Source: an uncultured Oscillospiraceae bacterium
GTDB lineage: Bacteria > Bacillota > Clostridia > Oscillospirales > Oscillospiraceae
Assembly: GCA_910587645.1 (NCBI GenBank)
Contig: CAJUNA010000005.1
Location: forward strand, 62,001-126,000
DNA length: 64,000 bases
Direction of reading: 5' to 3'
Shown: in pieces, positions 49,774-58,960 of the stretch
How positions within the stretch are numbered: position 1 is the stretch's first letter
Layout of the letters: each line of letters begins with the position of its first letter
Translations under genes and position numbers: made by a program
The notes under the pieces: model-generated
Seen by the model: only the letters and a program-made list of their open reading frames with translations
Database searches by the model: none
What the model was told of the DNA's origin: nothing

Positions 49774-49802
49774 TTGACGCATTTAAGAGAAAACCGTATA
49801 AT
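49774..49802 (+). promoter_or_regulatory. Promoter of the moxR leader
   Basis: TTGACG (49774-49779) and TATAAT (49797-49802) are exactly 17 bases apart. It lies ~240 bases before the moxR start, leaving a long untranslated leader. Confidence 0.8.
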
Positions 49803-49808
49803 TACAGG

Positions 49809-49981
49809 GGAGGCAGGCAGTTATCCCTGCTGCCCGCAGCAGCAAAATTTGCGTTAAAATCCGTGGGCAGACACCGGAATCCACCCACGATTGGTAAAAA
49901 ACGGTAGTACAGCGTTAGGAAAAATAATCAAAACATGGGAAGCACCCTCAAGGGAGGGGAACTCCTTTGAGGGTGCTTTTG
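49809..49981 (+). ncRNA. Candidate structured leader or small RNA upstream of moxR
   Basis: Between the promoter above and a terminator-like hairpin, about 170 bases contain no coding frame but several possible stems: GGCAGGCAG with CTGCTGCC near 49815-49840 and CGTGGG with CCCACG near 49862-49890. The final 16-base hairpin (49941-49956 with 49962-49977, one G-U) ends in TTTT. This is either an attenuated leader, for example a regulatory RNA, or a free small RNA. No known class was recognised. Confidence 0.5.
49941..49981 (+). terminator. Terminator/attenuator before moxR
   Basis: The 16-base arms 49941-49956 and 49962-49977 have a 5-base loop and are followed by TTTTGGTTCTTTTCCC. It lies between the promoter and moxR, so it should limit read-through. 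Confidence 0.75.
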
Positions 49982-50043
49982 GTTCTTTTCCCAAAATGGA
50001 AAAGAATATCCCCCCGAGGGGAAAAATGAAAAAGGAGAAAAAA

Positions 50044-50979
50044 ATGAACGAACGAAATTTAGCCTCCAGCGTAGTCGCGGAAGTAAAAAAAGCGATTGTG
50101 GGAAAAGACCCTATCCTGGTCAAGGTTCTCGCCGCTATTTTGGCCCGTGGCCATATTCTCCTGGAGGATATCCCCGGCGTTGGAAAAACCACTCTCGCCC
50201 TGGCCTTTGCCAAGGCCTTGGACCTCCAATTCTCCCGGGTGCAGTTTACGCCGGATATAATGCCTTCCGATGTAACCGGGTTCTCTATTTATCATAAAGA
50301 GACGGGGAAAATGGAATATCAGCCCGGGGCGGTTATGTGCAACCTCTTTTTGGCCGATGAGCTGAACCGGGCTACCAGCCGCACCCAGTCCGCCCTGCTG
50401 GAAGCCATGGAGGAAAATCAAGTCACCGTTGACGGTGTCAGCCGGCCTGTGCCCCAGCCCTTTATGGTGATTGCCACCCAAAACCCTGTTGGCGCCTCCG
50501 GTACCCAGAAGCTTCCGGACAGCCAGCTGGACCGCTTTCTCCTGCGCCTGAGCATGGGCTACCCTTCCCCGGCGGAGGAACTGGAGCTGCTGCGCCGCCG
50601 GCAGTTTGGACACGCCATGGACGGCGTGGAGCAGGTGGTAGGCCGGGACGCTCTGGAGCAGATGCGGCAGGCCGCCAGCCGCGTCCACGTCAGTGAGCCG
50701 ATCATGCAGTACATTATTAAATTGGTTAACGCTACCCGGCGGCACCCCCAGCTCCTCCAGGGGGCAAGCCCTCGGGCGACCTTGGCGGTAACGGCGGTTA
50801 GCCGTTCCGTAGCCTTTCTGCGCGCCCGGGACTATGTGGTGCCGGAGGATGTGCAGACCATCTGGGTAGACGCCATTGCCCACCGTCTGCTGATGGTTCC
50901 CGGTGCGGAACGCTCCGCCAACGTGCAGGAAATCGCCCACGCCGCCCTGCGGCAGGTGGATCCGCCAAAAATCCAGTAA
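50044..50979 (+). CDS. MoxR-type AAA+ ATPase
   Basis: A 311-residue ATPase with Walker A DIPGVGKTT (about 42-50), Walker B NLFLADELNRATSRTQSALLEAM, sensor VIATQNPVG and arginine-finger region QLDRFLLRL, all typical of MoxR. Such ATPases act as chaperones for a DUF58 partner and neighbouring metal-dependent or secreted proteins. The start was set at ATG 50044, after AAGGAG. DUF58 and transglutaminase genes follow within a few bases, the classical trio. Confidence 0.95.
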   Translation: MNERNLASSVVAEVKKAIVGKDPILVKVLAAILARGHILLEDIPGVGKTTLALAFAKALDLQFSRVQFTPDIMPSDVTGFSIYHKETGKMEYQPGAVMCNLFLADELNRATSRTQSALLEAMEENQVTVDGVSRPVPQPFMVIATQNPVGASGTQKLPDSQLDRFLLRLSMGYPSPAEELELLRRRQFGHAMDGVEQVVGRDALEQMRQAASRVHVSEPIMQYIIKLVNATRRHPQLLQGASPRATLAVTAVSRSVAFLRARDYVVPEDVQTIWVDAIAHRLLMVPGAERSANVQEIAHAALRQVDPPKIQ

Positions 50980-50983
50980 CGCT

Positions 50984-51985
50984 ATGCTCAGACGGAGATT
51001 ATTGTACGTCCTGGCGCTTTTTCTGGCTTATCTCGGCCAGGTTTTGGACGTGGGCTACCTGTTTCACTTTATCTTTTTCGCCGTGCTGTGCTTTCCCGTG
51101 CTGGGGCTGCTGGTCAGCCTGCCTGCCATGCTGGGGAGCAGGGCGGTGCTGGGGGTCTCTGCGCCCTGTATCCAGCGGAGGAGTGCCGCCACTTGGACCC
51201 TCTCTCTCCATAACCGGTTTCATCTGCCGGTCGCCCGGGTCTCCTACCGCCTGCGGGTGGTGAACCGGCTGACTGGAGAGATTCATTCCGCCAGGACATC
51301 CCTCCGCCGCGCCAGGCCGGAGGAGGACCGGAGCTGGACCCTGGAGACCGACCACTGCGGCTTGGTGGAGTGTACAGTGGACCGGCTATGGGCCTGCGAC
51401 TGCCTTGGGCTGTTCGCCCTGCCCCTGCGAAAGCCGCCGGTGATGATCCTCATGATCGTCCCGCAACCGGAGCTGCCTGGTCTGGTAGAGCTGCCGGAGG
51501 GGACGGGGATTTCCGCACCTGCCGCCAAAGGCAGGGCGGTTTTTGGAGAAAATTATGAGCTGCGCCCCTATCGGGAGGGGGACAGCCTGCGGATGATCCA
51601 CTGGAAAATGACTGCCAAACGGGATGAGCTGGTTACCCGCGAACCGCCCGAGGACACCCGGCCCCTGCCGGTGTTGACCTTCGACCACTTTGGCCTGCTG
51701 GCGGAGGTGGACCGGACGCTAGACCGCCTGGCAGGCTGGAGCATGGCCCTGCTGGAACAGGAGCGGGTTCATGAGGTACGCTGGCTCCATCCGGAAACCG
51801 GCGCGGTGCGGATCTGCCGGGTAACGGCAGAGCGGGATTGGGAAGCCTGCCTGGCGGCGGTTTTGTCTGACCCCGCGCCAATGCGCGGTAAATCCATCCT
51901 GGAGCAGGCCATTGCCCAGGGCCCTGGCGGCCCAGTGTATCAGATTCACATTTCCGGGAAGGAGGTTCCCAATGGGGAAACTTGA
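50984..51985 (+). CDS. DUF58 protein
   Basis: A 333-residue protein with two N-terminal membrane segments (about 5-45) and the DUF58 core motif YRPYREGDSLRMIHWKMTAKR-like (RPYREGDSLRMIHWK), then LVTREPPED. It is the usual MoxR partner with a degenerate von Willebrand-like fold. Five bases separate it from moxR; the next gene overlaps its end by 14 bases. Confidence 0.92.
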   Translation: MLRRRLLYVLALFLAYLGQVLDVGYLFHFIFFAVLCFPVLGLLVSLPAMLGSRAVLGVSAPCIQRRSAATWTLSLHNRFHLPVARVSYRLRVVNRLTGEIHSARTSLRRARPEEDRSWTLETDHCGLVECTVDRLWACDCLGLFALPLRKPPVMILMIVPQPELPGLVELPEGTGISAPAAKGRAVFGENYELRPYREGDSLRMIHWKMTAKRDELVTREPPEDTRPLPVLTFDHFGLLAEVDRTLDRLAGWSMALLEQERVHEVRWLHPETGAVRICRVTAERDWEACLAAVLSDPAPMRGKSILEQAIAQGPGGPVYQIHISGKEVPNGET

Positions 51986-54401
51986 TGACGTCCACGTGGA
52001 AGGGAAGCTCCTTTTGCTGGCTGGAGATATCCTGATTGCCATATTGCTGACGGTGGGATGCGCCCTGGCATTCCTGTCGGGGTACGCCGTGGCAACAGAT
52101 ACAGGGGCAGTGGTGGCCTGCTGTGTCTTTGGGGCGGCGGTGTCCGTGCTTCTGCATAAGCAGGCCCACCCATGGGGGGCGCTGTTGGCGGCAGCGGGGA
52201 TTGTCTGGCTGTTCTGGCTGACCTGGGAGAAAACCGCTCCGGTGCTGGAGTGGGTAGGCTTGCAGATGGAGCTGCTGCCCCGCCCCCCAGCCAGAACCTT
52301 TACCGCCACCTTTTCTCCAGGCAAGGAGCAGCTTTTGCCCGTTATGCTGCTGCTAAGCGCCGCCCTGGCGTGGATCATGGGCTGGATCGTGGCCCGGGCA
52401 AGGCGATGGTACCTGGCCGCGCTGCTGAGCACGGCGCTGCTGCTGCCCGCTATTTTGATGGGGGTACTGCCCGCCTGGGGAGCGGTGCTGGCGGCCTTTG
52501 CCGGATGGGGGGCTATGCTGCTTACCGCCCTGTTCGGACGGAAAGACCCGGGCAGTCTAGCCCGCGCACAGTTTCTCAGCCTGGCCGGCATGGCAATGCT
52601 GCTGCTGCTCCTGGTGATGGCCCTGCCCATGGAGGGCTACACCCGTCCCCAGTGGGCCACCAATGCCAGGGACAACCTGGTGCGCGGCGTAACAGAGCAG
52701 GTAGATCGTTTTTTTGACATAGATCAGCTGAACGAGACGTTTCTTGAGCTGGGTATTGATTTCACCCTGTCTGGTGGGAACCTCGGGATCACAGACGCTG
52801 CCGGGGATCTTGCCGGGGATGGCGCCGCCAGCGGCTCCCTCCAACGGCGGGAAAACCTGCGGGCCGCGGGGCCGCGGCGCTATGCGGGCCGCAAGATCAT
52901 GACCGTGGGATCCAGCCAGCCTGCGGCAGGGCAGATATACCTGCGGGGCGGCGCACTGGGCGTCTACACGGGAGACGCCTGGGAGGCGGTAAACACAGAT
53001 CTAGGCATCTCCCCCTCGCTGTTTCCCTATGAGACGGCCGGCCGGCCCGAGGAATACACCATGTCCATCCGCGACGTCTCGTTTCGCGGCGTATACTTCT
53101 ATCCCTACCAACTGGCGGCAGGCTATGGCAGTACAGACGAATCCGGCTGGCTGCGCCTGCCGGGTTCCAGCGAGTGGGAGGACATCCTGATCCCCGGCAG
53201 CGAGGAATACGAGGTGGGCTACATGCCCAGCGACCCCCGGGAAACTTTTGCGCCTTTGGGGGGAGCGGCAGCGGAACAGGAGCGCGCCTACCGCCAGGAA
53301 GCCATCCCGGTATACCTGGATCTGGACAGCTACACGCGCAACCGAGTCGAAAATTTGCTGAGCCAGGAGCGTCTGCTGCTGATAATAGAAGCGATTGAAA
53401 GTTCGCTGGACGGGGCAGAAGGCGAAGAACGCGAAATCCTGGAGCAAAATCTGGCGCAGTTGCAAGCGGTATACGAAAATACCCTCACCCTGAAGGATTT
53501 TGGCAGTACGGTGGAGCTGACGGACGATATGAGCGTCCCGGAGCGGTTTGATGCCGTCCTCACCGCCGCGTCCCGGACGGCGGAGCTGCTGTCTGCCATT
53601 GCGGTCTATGACCCCGATACGCCGGCCATGGCGCCGGGCGGGGATTTTCTACAGCACTTTTTGTCAGAGGGACGGGGCTACTGCGTCCATTTTGCCACCG
53701 CTGGGGCGCTGATGCTGCGCGCCCAGGGGATTCCGGCCCGGTACGTGACTGGATACACAGTCTATCTAAATGAGCGGGGGCGGGGGGTTGTGCTGGATAG
53801 TGACGCCCATGCCTGGGTGGAGGTCTATATTGATGGCTATGGCTGGCATCCGGTGGAGATGACCCCTGGTTATGCCGGGGGCAGCAGCGGGGTAGAGCTG
53901 TCCGGTGCGCCGGAGACGGAGGAGGCCGCCGGAAACGGGGAAACGCCTTCCGAAGAAATGCCGGAGCTTCCCAATGAATCCAAAACAGAAACACCGGAGG
54001 AGGATGCGCCGCTTTCCGAGGAGATTTTTCCCGAGGAGGAAGAAAAGCCGGCTCCCGGCAAAGCCCTAAGGATCGTTGGCGGGGTGGTATTAGCGGCAGG
54101 GCTGCTGTGCGGCGCCTACTTCCTGAGTTTCCTGCCCCGGAGAGCGGCACGGCGACACAAGGATGTTAACCGCTCTGTGATCCACGCCTACCGGCGCTAC
54201 CGGAGGGCTGTGGATCTGGGCAGCAAAGAGGACAAGATTTTAGAGGAATTGGGCCGTAAGGCAAAATTCAGCCAACACACCCTGACGGAGGAAGAGCGGG
54301 AGACAGCCTGGACGCACCTGGATGCCGCCGCGGAATCCGCCCGGGGCTGCCAGCCCAAGTGGCGGCGGTTCCTGTTCCCACTGGCGAAGCCGCTGCTGTA
54401 G
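51972..54401 (+). CDS. Membrane transglutaminase-like protein
   Basis: An 809-residue protein with six or seven N-terminal membrane segments (to ~230), a large outside region and a transglutaminase core: Cys571 in GRGYCVHFATAGALMLRAQGIPARYVTG (shown in part), His613 in DSDAHAWVEVY, and an acidic residue in GWHPVEMTPGY where Asp is more usual. A Glu/Pro-rich linker and a final membrane segment (about 697-720) lead to a cytoplasmic helical tail. MoxR-DUF58-transglutaminase sets are common; the substrate is unknown. ATG 51972 follows AAGGAGG. Confidence 0.9.
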   Translation: MGKLDDVHVEGKLLLLAGDILIAILLTVGCALAFLSGYAVATDTGAVVACCVFGAAVSVLLHKQAHPWGALLAAAGIVWLFWLTWEKTAPVLEWVGLQMELLPRPPARTFTATFSPGKEQLLPVMLLLSAALAWIMGWIVARARRWYLAALLSTALLLPAILMGVLPAWGAVLAAFAGWGAMLLTALFGRKDPGSLARAQFLSLAGMAMLLLLLVMALPMEGYTRPQWATNARDNLVRGVTEQVDRFFDIDQLNETFLELGIDFTLSGGNLGITDAAGDLAGDGAASGSLQRRENLRAAGPRRYAGRKIMTVGSSQPAAGQIYLRGGALGVYTGDAWEAVNTDLGISPSLFPYETAGRPEEYTMSIRDVSFRGVYFYPYQLAAGYGSTDESGWLRLPGSSEWEDILIPGSEEYEVGYMPSDPRETFAPLGGAAAEQERAYRQEAIPVYLDLDSYTRNRVENLLSQERLLLIIEAIESSLDGAEGEEREILEQNLAQLQAVYENTLTLKDFGSTVELTDDMSVPERFDAVLTAASRTAELLSAIAVYDPDTPAMAPGGDFLQHFLSEGRGYCVHFATAGALMLRAQGIPARYVTGYTVYLNERGRGVVLDSDAHAWVEVYIDGYGWHPVEMTPGYAGGSSGVELSGAPETEEAAGNGETPSEEMPELPNESKTETPEEDAPLSEEIFPEEEEKPAPGKALRIVGGVVLAAGLLCGAYFLSFLPRRAARRHKDVNRSVIHAYRRYRRAVDLGSKEDKILEELGRKAKFSQHTLTEEERETAWTHLDAAAESARGCQPKWRRFLFPLAKPLL

Positions 54402-54431
54402 GCCGTAGGGCCAATAAAAGAGGAGGGGCCG

Positions 54432-54974
54432 ATGGAGCCTGAAATTTTGACAGTCAATGGCGCTCCCTATACCATTCTGCGTTTGCTGGGCAAAGGAAAA
54501 GGCGGATATTCCTACCTGGCGTCCGATGGGCTTCGTGAAGTGGTGGTCAAGCAGATCCACCATGAGCCATGCAGTTATTACCAGTTCGGCGACAAGATGC
54601 AGGCGGAGCTTCACGACTACCAGCGGCTCAGGGAGGTAGGCATCCGCATGCCGTTGCTGCTGTCAGCAGACGGACAGGCGGAGCGCATTGTAAAGGAATA
54701 CATTGCCGGGGACACCGTTTTCGACTATGTGCGCCGTAACGAGATGCAGCCTGCGTTTTTTTCCCAGATCCGCGAGATGTGCGCGCAACTCTATCCGGCG
54801 GGGCTGAACATCGACTATTTCCCCACCAATTTCGTTGTCCGTGACGGCCTTTTGTACTATATTGACTTCGAGTGCAACGGCTATCAGGTGCAGTGGGATT
54901 TCGAGCACTGGGGCATAAAATACTGGTCCCGGACGCTGGAGTTTCAGGAATACCTCCGCAGCCACGGTGGCTGA
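54432..54974 (+). CDS. Small protein-kinase-like protein
   Basis: A 180-residue protein with a minimal kinase fold: Gly-rich loop LGKGKGGYSYLA (19-30), Lys40 in VVVKQI, Glu59, the catalytic segment GLNIDYFPTNFVV (D128, N133) and metal-binding IDFE (D145). It resembles RIO/ChoK-type or spore-coat kinases rather than Hanks Ser/Thr kinases; the length is far below that of a Hanks kinase. Its place 30 bases after the transglutaminase gene suggests a shared transcript. Substrate unknown. Confidence 0.75.
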   Translation: MEPEILTVNGAPYTILRLLGKGKGGYSYLASDGLREVVVKQIHHEPCSYYQFGDKMQAELHDYQRLREVGIRMPLLLSADGQAERIVKEYIAGDTVFDYVRRNEMQPAFFSQIREMCAQLYPAGLNIDYFPTNFVVRDGLLYYIDFECNGYQVQWDFEHWGIKYWSRTLEFQEYLRSHGG

Positions 54975-55054
54975 TGGCCCGCAGGGGCCGGGAACCGGTG
55001 ATACAGAATTATCTGGGCCGCAAGCTGTTTGTAGGCAATTCCGGCGCGAAAACC

Positions 55055-55095
55055 GCTGCCTTGGAGACCTGCGGGTGATAGATCTCCAAGGCAGC
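55055..55095 (-). terminator. Terminator of the heterodimeric ABC exporter operon
   Basis: A perfect 13-base inverted repeat (55055-55067 with 55083-55095). On the minus strand it is followed by GGTTTTCGC; on the plus strand by GAAAAAAT, so it works best for the minus-strand genes. Confidence 0.7.
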
Positions 55096-55179
55096 GAAAA
55101 AATTTAGCCTTTAGGCTGGGGTTATGTTGGATCCTATGGCTTCCGGGTGGCGTCCCCACAAATATCCTCTGCTGATGTA

Positions 55180-56976
55180 TTACGCCAGCTGCAACTGGTA
55201 TAGCTTCCGATAAATCCCGTCCTGATCTAGTAACTCCTGATGGGTACCGCTTTCCCGGATTTGGCCTTTGTGCATCACAATGATCTTATCGGCGTGCTGA
55301 ATGGTGGACAGGCGGTGCGCCACCATAATGGTGGTTCGGCCAGCCATCAGCGTTTCCAGGGCTTCCTGAATCCACTGCTCCGTCTCGGTGTCGATGTTGG
55401 CGGTAGCCTCGTCTAGGATCAGGATGGTGGGGTCGAAGGCCAGCGTCCGCGCGAAGCTCAAAAGCTGCCGCTGCCCCGCCGAGAAGGTGGAACCGCGCTC
55501 TGTCACCCGCTCGCCGTAACCGTCCGGCAGGCGGTCAATAAACCGGCTGGCGTTGACTTCCCGCGCGGCCTTTTCAATGGCAGCATCGGAGATGCCCTCT
55601 TCCCGCAGGCGGATGTTGCTCTTGATATCGCCGGTGAAGATAAACACATCCTGCTGAACCTGCCCGATGGCGCGGCGGATCTGATCCCGGGTTAGCGCCC
55701 GGATATTCACGCCATCGATAAGGATTTCTCCCTTCTGGATGTCGTAGTACCGGCCGATCAGGTTAAGGATGGAGCTTTTTCCCGCGCCGGTTGCCCCCAC
55801 AAAGGCCACCTTTTGCCCCGGTTCAATGACAAAGCTCACATCCCGCAGGATAAAGTTTTCGTTGTCGTAGGCAAACCACACATGCTTGAACTCAATGCGT
55901 CCCTGGATCTTATCCAGTTTTGTGGGCTTCTCCGGGTCGTGGATCAATGGCTCCTCGTCCAGCAGGGTGAAAATTTTCTCCGCCGAAGCCACCGCAGACT
56001 GAAGGGTGGAAAGCTGCTCCGCCAAATCCTGGATCGGCTCGAAAAAGGTTTTGATGTATTGCAGGAAAATGTACATCGTTCCGAACGATAGGGTTCCGGC
56101 CAGTACCCCGTGGCTGCCGCCGGCAATTACGATGGCCATGGCAATAACGCTGGTCAGCACGATAATGGGGCGGAACACAGCGTTGACCATGATCGCCCGG
56201 AAACTAGTCCGGTAGTAGGACTGGTTGTGCTGGGAAAACTCCTGGAACTTCTCCTTCTCCCGGTTGAAAATCTGGATGATCTTCATGCCGGAGAGGTGCT
56301 CCGACAGGAAGGTGTTCAGCGCCGTCAGGCAGGTCCGGTTGGCCCGGTTGGCCCGCAGGGAGAGACGCCGGGTCACCAAAGTCAGCACCGAAACCAGCGG
56401 CACCATCACGAAGCTCAGCAGCGCCATCCTGGTATCCAGCATCAGCATAACCACGGCTAGTCCGATGATCTTTACCGTATTCCGGAACAATTTTACCAGG
56501 ATATTCGCATACAGCTCATGGACGGCTTCCACATCGTTGCTCACCCGGGTGACGATCTTGCCCACAGGGGTCAGGTCAAAAAACCGCATAGAGAGACTTT
56601 CGATATGCTCGAAGAGCTCCCGCCGCATTTCATAGACGATGCTCTGGCCTATTTTTTGCAGCAGGTTCATCATCCGGTTATTGCAGAAAAACGTAACCAG
56701 CAGTGCCCCGCCGTACTGGGCGGCAGCCAGCAGCAGTCCCCGGAACCGCTCCTCTACCGCTTCGCCAGGGGCGTAGTCCCCGGCGATGTAGAGGTCGATG
56801 GCATTGCCGGTGATCAGGGGCCGGTACAGCTCCAGCCCGGTAAGGATCAGCACCAGTACCAAACATACCGCCATCATTCCCGCATGGGGCTTTAAGTAGG
56901 AGAGCATCCGCAGAACTGCGTTCCCCTTATAGTGAATATCCTGGGCTTCCTCCGGCGTTTTGCGAAACAGGCTCAT
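55180..56976 (-). CDS. ABC exporter half-transporter, second subunit
   Basis: A 598-residue protein with six membrane segments and an ABC ATPase: Walker A GATGAGKSS, signature FSAGQRQLL (a variant of LSGGQ), Walker B TILILDEATANID and VAHRLSTI. The Walker B is followed by E, so the site looks active. The variant signature fits the asymmetric partner of a heterodimeric exporter. It overlaps the upstream half-transporter by 4 bases. Confidence 0.93.
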   Translation of the reverse strand: MSLFRKTPEEAQDIHYKGNAVLRMLSYLKPHAGMMAVCLVLVLILTGLELYRPLITGNAIDLYIAGDYAPGEAVEERFRGLLLAAAQYGGALLVTFFCNNRMMNLLQKIGQSIVYEMRRELFEHIESLSMRFFDLTPVGKIVTRVSNDVEAVHELYANILVKLFRNTVKIIGLAVVMLMLDTRMALLSFVMVPLVSVLTLVTRRLSLRANRANRTCLTALNTFLSEHLSGMKIIQIFNREKEKFQEFSQHNQSYYRTSFRAIMVNAVFRPIIVLTSVIAMAIVIAGGSHGVLAGTLSFGTMYIFLQYIKTFFEPIQDLAEQLSTLQSAVASAEKIFTLLDEEPLIHDPEKPTKLDKIQGRIEFKHVWFAYDNENFILRDVSFVIEPGQKVAFVGATGAGKSSILNLIGRYYDIQKGEILIDGVNIRALTRDQIRRAIGQVQQDVFIFTGDIKSNIRLREEGISDAAIEKAAREVNASRFIDRLPDGYGERVTERGSTFSAGQRQLLSFARTLAFDPTILILDEATANIDTETEQWIQEALETLMAGRTTIMVAHRLSTIQHADKIIVMHKGQIRESGTHQELLDQDGIYRKLYQLQLA

Positions 56977-58739
56977 GACGCCGCCCCTCCTTCCTCGCGA
57001 AGCTGCTTTTCCAACTGCTGCTTTTCATAGACGCTACGGTAAATGCCGCCCAGGGCCATTAATTCGTCATGCTGCCCGTACTCCGCGGCCTTACCGTCAT
57101 CCAAAACCAGAATGTGATCCGCGTGCTGGATGGTGGAGATCCGGTGGGCAATAATAATGGTAGTACGCCCCGCCCGGTTTTCCCGCAGGTTATGTAAGAT
57201 CTGCTCCTCCGTGTCAGTGTCCACTGCTGAGAGCGCGTCGTCCAGGATCAGCACCGGCGCTTCCTTGAGCAAGGCCCGGGCAATGGCGCTGCGCTGCTTC
57301 TGTCCGCCGGAGAGGGTGACACCCCGCTCGCCCACCATGGTCTCGTACCCCTCGGGGAAGTCCATGATATTGTCATGGATGCAGGCGTTTTTCGCCGCCT
57401 GCTGAATCTCTTCAAGGCTCTTGCCTGTGACACCGAAGGCGATGTTCCGGGCCAGCGTGTCGGAAAAGAGGAAGCTGTCCTGGGGAACGTAGGCGATGTC
57501 CCGCCGCAGCGATGCCAGGGGGATCTCATGGAGCGGCCTGCCGTCAATCCGGATCATGTCGCTTTTCGCGTCATAGAGCCGCAGAAGCAGATTAGCCAGG
57601 GTGGTCTTCCCGCTGCCGGTGCGGCCCAAAACCGCCAGTGTCTCGCCCTGTTTCACATGGACGCTGATCTGGTTTAGAGCGTTGGTCCCTTCGTGGCCGG
57701 GGTAGGCAAAAGTCAATCCGTTCAGATCAATCTCCCCGCCCAGGACGCCGTTGTCCCTGGCCTCCGGCCCGTCCACGATCTCTGGGCGCTCGCCCATGAT
57801 GGCCATGATCCGTTTAACGCTGGCAAGCCCCTGGGAAATGGTGGTCATGCATTCGCCTGCCGCCAGCATGGGCCAGACCAGCATCGCAACATAGAGGTTG
57901 AAAGCTTCGAACTGCCCCAGGGTGATCTCCCCCGTGATTGTCAGATAGCCGCCGTACAGCAGGGTCAGCAGTCCGCTAACCCCGATCACAAAGTCCAGCA
58001 GGGGCAGAAAAAGGGCCTGCGTCCGCGCCACATCCAGATTCTTTTCCTGATTGAGCCGGTTGACCTTGGCAAAGGCGGCCAGCTCCTTCCGCTCCTGGAC
58101 GAACGCCTTGATGACCCGGATGCCGCTGACAGCCTCCTGGACCTGGTCGGTCAGTTCGGAGAAGGCCCGCTGTTTGACGAAGAATTTCCGGTGCATTACC
58201 TTGCCGTAGGCGTAATCCCCGTACATAATCAGCAGCAGGGGGATCACCGCTACCAATGTCAGGCGCATATCCACATAAAACATCATCTTCCCCAGCACCA
58301 TCACCAGCATTACCGATGCATCGAAGGCGGTGACTACCGTCGGCCCCATCAGCATCCGCACAGCGTGGAGGTCGTTGGTGAAATGGGCCATCAGATCGCC
58401 AGTCTTATGCTCGTTGAAATAGTGGGTGGAGAGGGTTTCCAGGTGGGCGAACAGATCTCCCCGCATATCGTTTTCGATGGCCAGGCAGGTGCCAAAGATA
58501 AAAAAACGCCATCCGAACCGTCCCAGCGCCATCCCTGCCCCCATGGCCACAATCAGCCCCACCAGCCGCCAGACGCCGTCCATGCCGATCGTCCCGGCCC
58601 GCAGGCCATCGGTGATCTCCCCGGTGAACTGTGGGATGTATACATTCATCAGGTCCACTGCCGCCAAGGCGATAATCCCGGCGGCGTAGCGTGCCCAGTA
58701 CCGCTTGACATAGCCGCCGGAAAATTTCAGCTCCTTCAT
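56973..58739 (-). CDS. ABC exporter half-transporter, first subunit
   Basis: A 588-residue half-transporter with six membrane segments and an ATPase with Walker A GRTGSGKTT, signature LSGGQKQRS and LILDDALSAVD. Here the catalytic Glu after Walker B is replaced by Asp (DD), the hallmark of the degenerate site in heterodimeric exporters such as BmrCD or LmrCD. So the two subunits should form one transporter with one full and one weak ATP site. Drug or lipid export is likely. Confidence 0.93.
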   Translation of the reverse strand: MKELKFSGGYVKRYWARYAAGIIALAAVDLMNVYIPQFTGEITDGLRAGTIGMDGVWRLVGLIVAMGAGMALGRFGWRFFIFGTCLAIENDMRGDLFAHLETLSTHYFNEHKTGDLMAHFTNDLHAVRMLMGPTVVTAFDASVMLVMVLGKMMFYVDMRLTLVAVIPLLLIMYGDYAYGKVMHRKFFVKQRAFSELTDQVQEAVSGIRVIKAFVQERKELAAFAKVNRLNQEKNLDVARTQALFLPLLDFVIGVSGLLTLLYGGYLTITGEITLGQFEAFNLYVAMLVWPMLAAGECMTTISQGLASVKRIMAIMGERPEIVDGPEARDNGVLGGEIDLNGLTFAYPGHEGTNALNQISVHVKQGETLAVLGRTGSGKTTLANLLLRLYDAKSDMIRIDGRPLHEIPLASLRRDIAYVPQDSFLFSDTLARNIAFGVTGKSLEEIQQAAKNACIHDNIMDFPEGYETMVGERGVTLSGGQKQRSAIARALLKEAPVLILDDALSAVDTDTEEQILHNLRENRAGRTTIIIAHRISTIQHADHILVLDDGKAAEYGQHDELMALGGIYRSVYEKQQLEKQLREEGGAAS

Positions 58740-58782
58740 GGTTTCCCCCTCTTTTCCCCTGATTTTTCAGCGTGTTCCGCTT

Positions 58783-58811
58783 ATCATACTCCCAACGGCG
58801 GAAAATATCAA
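58783..58811 (-). promoter_or_regulatory. Promoter of the heterodimeric exporter operon
   Basis: TTGATA (58806-58811) and TATGAT (58783-58788) are 17 bases apart on the minus strand. Confidence 0.7.
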
Positions 58812-58896
58812 ATGCCCAAATTACATAACACGCCATACTTCCGGGGCATGGTTTGCCCCGGCGGGATGGAAATATTCCCCCTGTTGAAATCCCGCC

Positions 58897-58925
58897 TTGT
58901 CTTTCCATGAAAACTATGGTATACT
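58897..58925 (+). promoter_or_regulatory. Promoter of galM
   Basis: TTGTCT (58897-58902) and TATACT (58920-58925) are 17 bases apart, 36 bases before galM. Confidence 0.75.
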
Positions 58926-58960
58926 GAGGATGGAACGCTTTACATAAGGAGGCGATTGCC

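Noticed and set aside
49467..49907. Plus-strand frame of 146 codons overlapping the pdaA 5' end and the moxR leader.
   Set aside because: Mostly antisense to pdaA, and it contains the leader promoter; no ribosome site.
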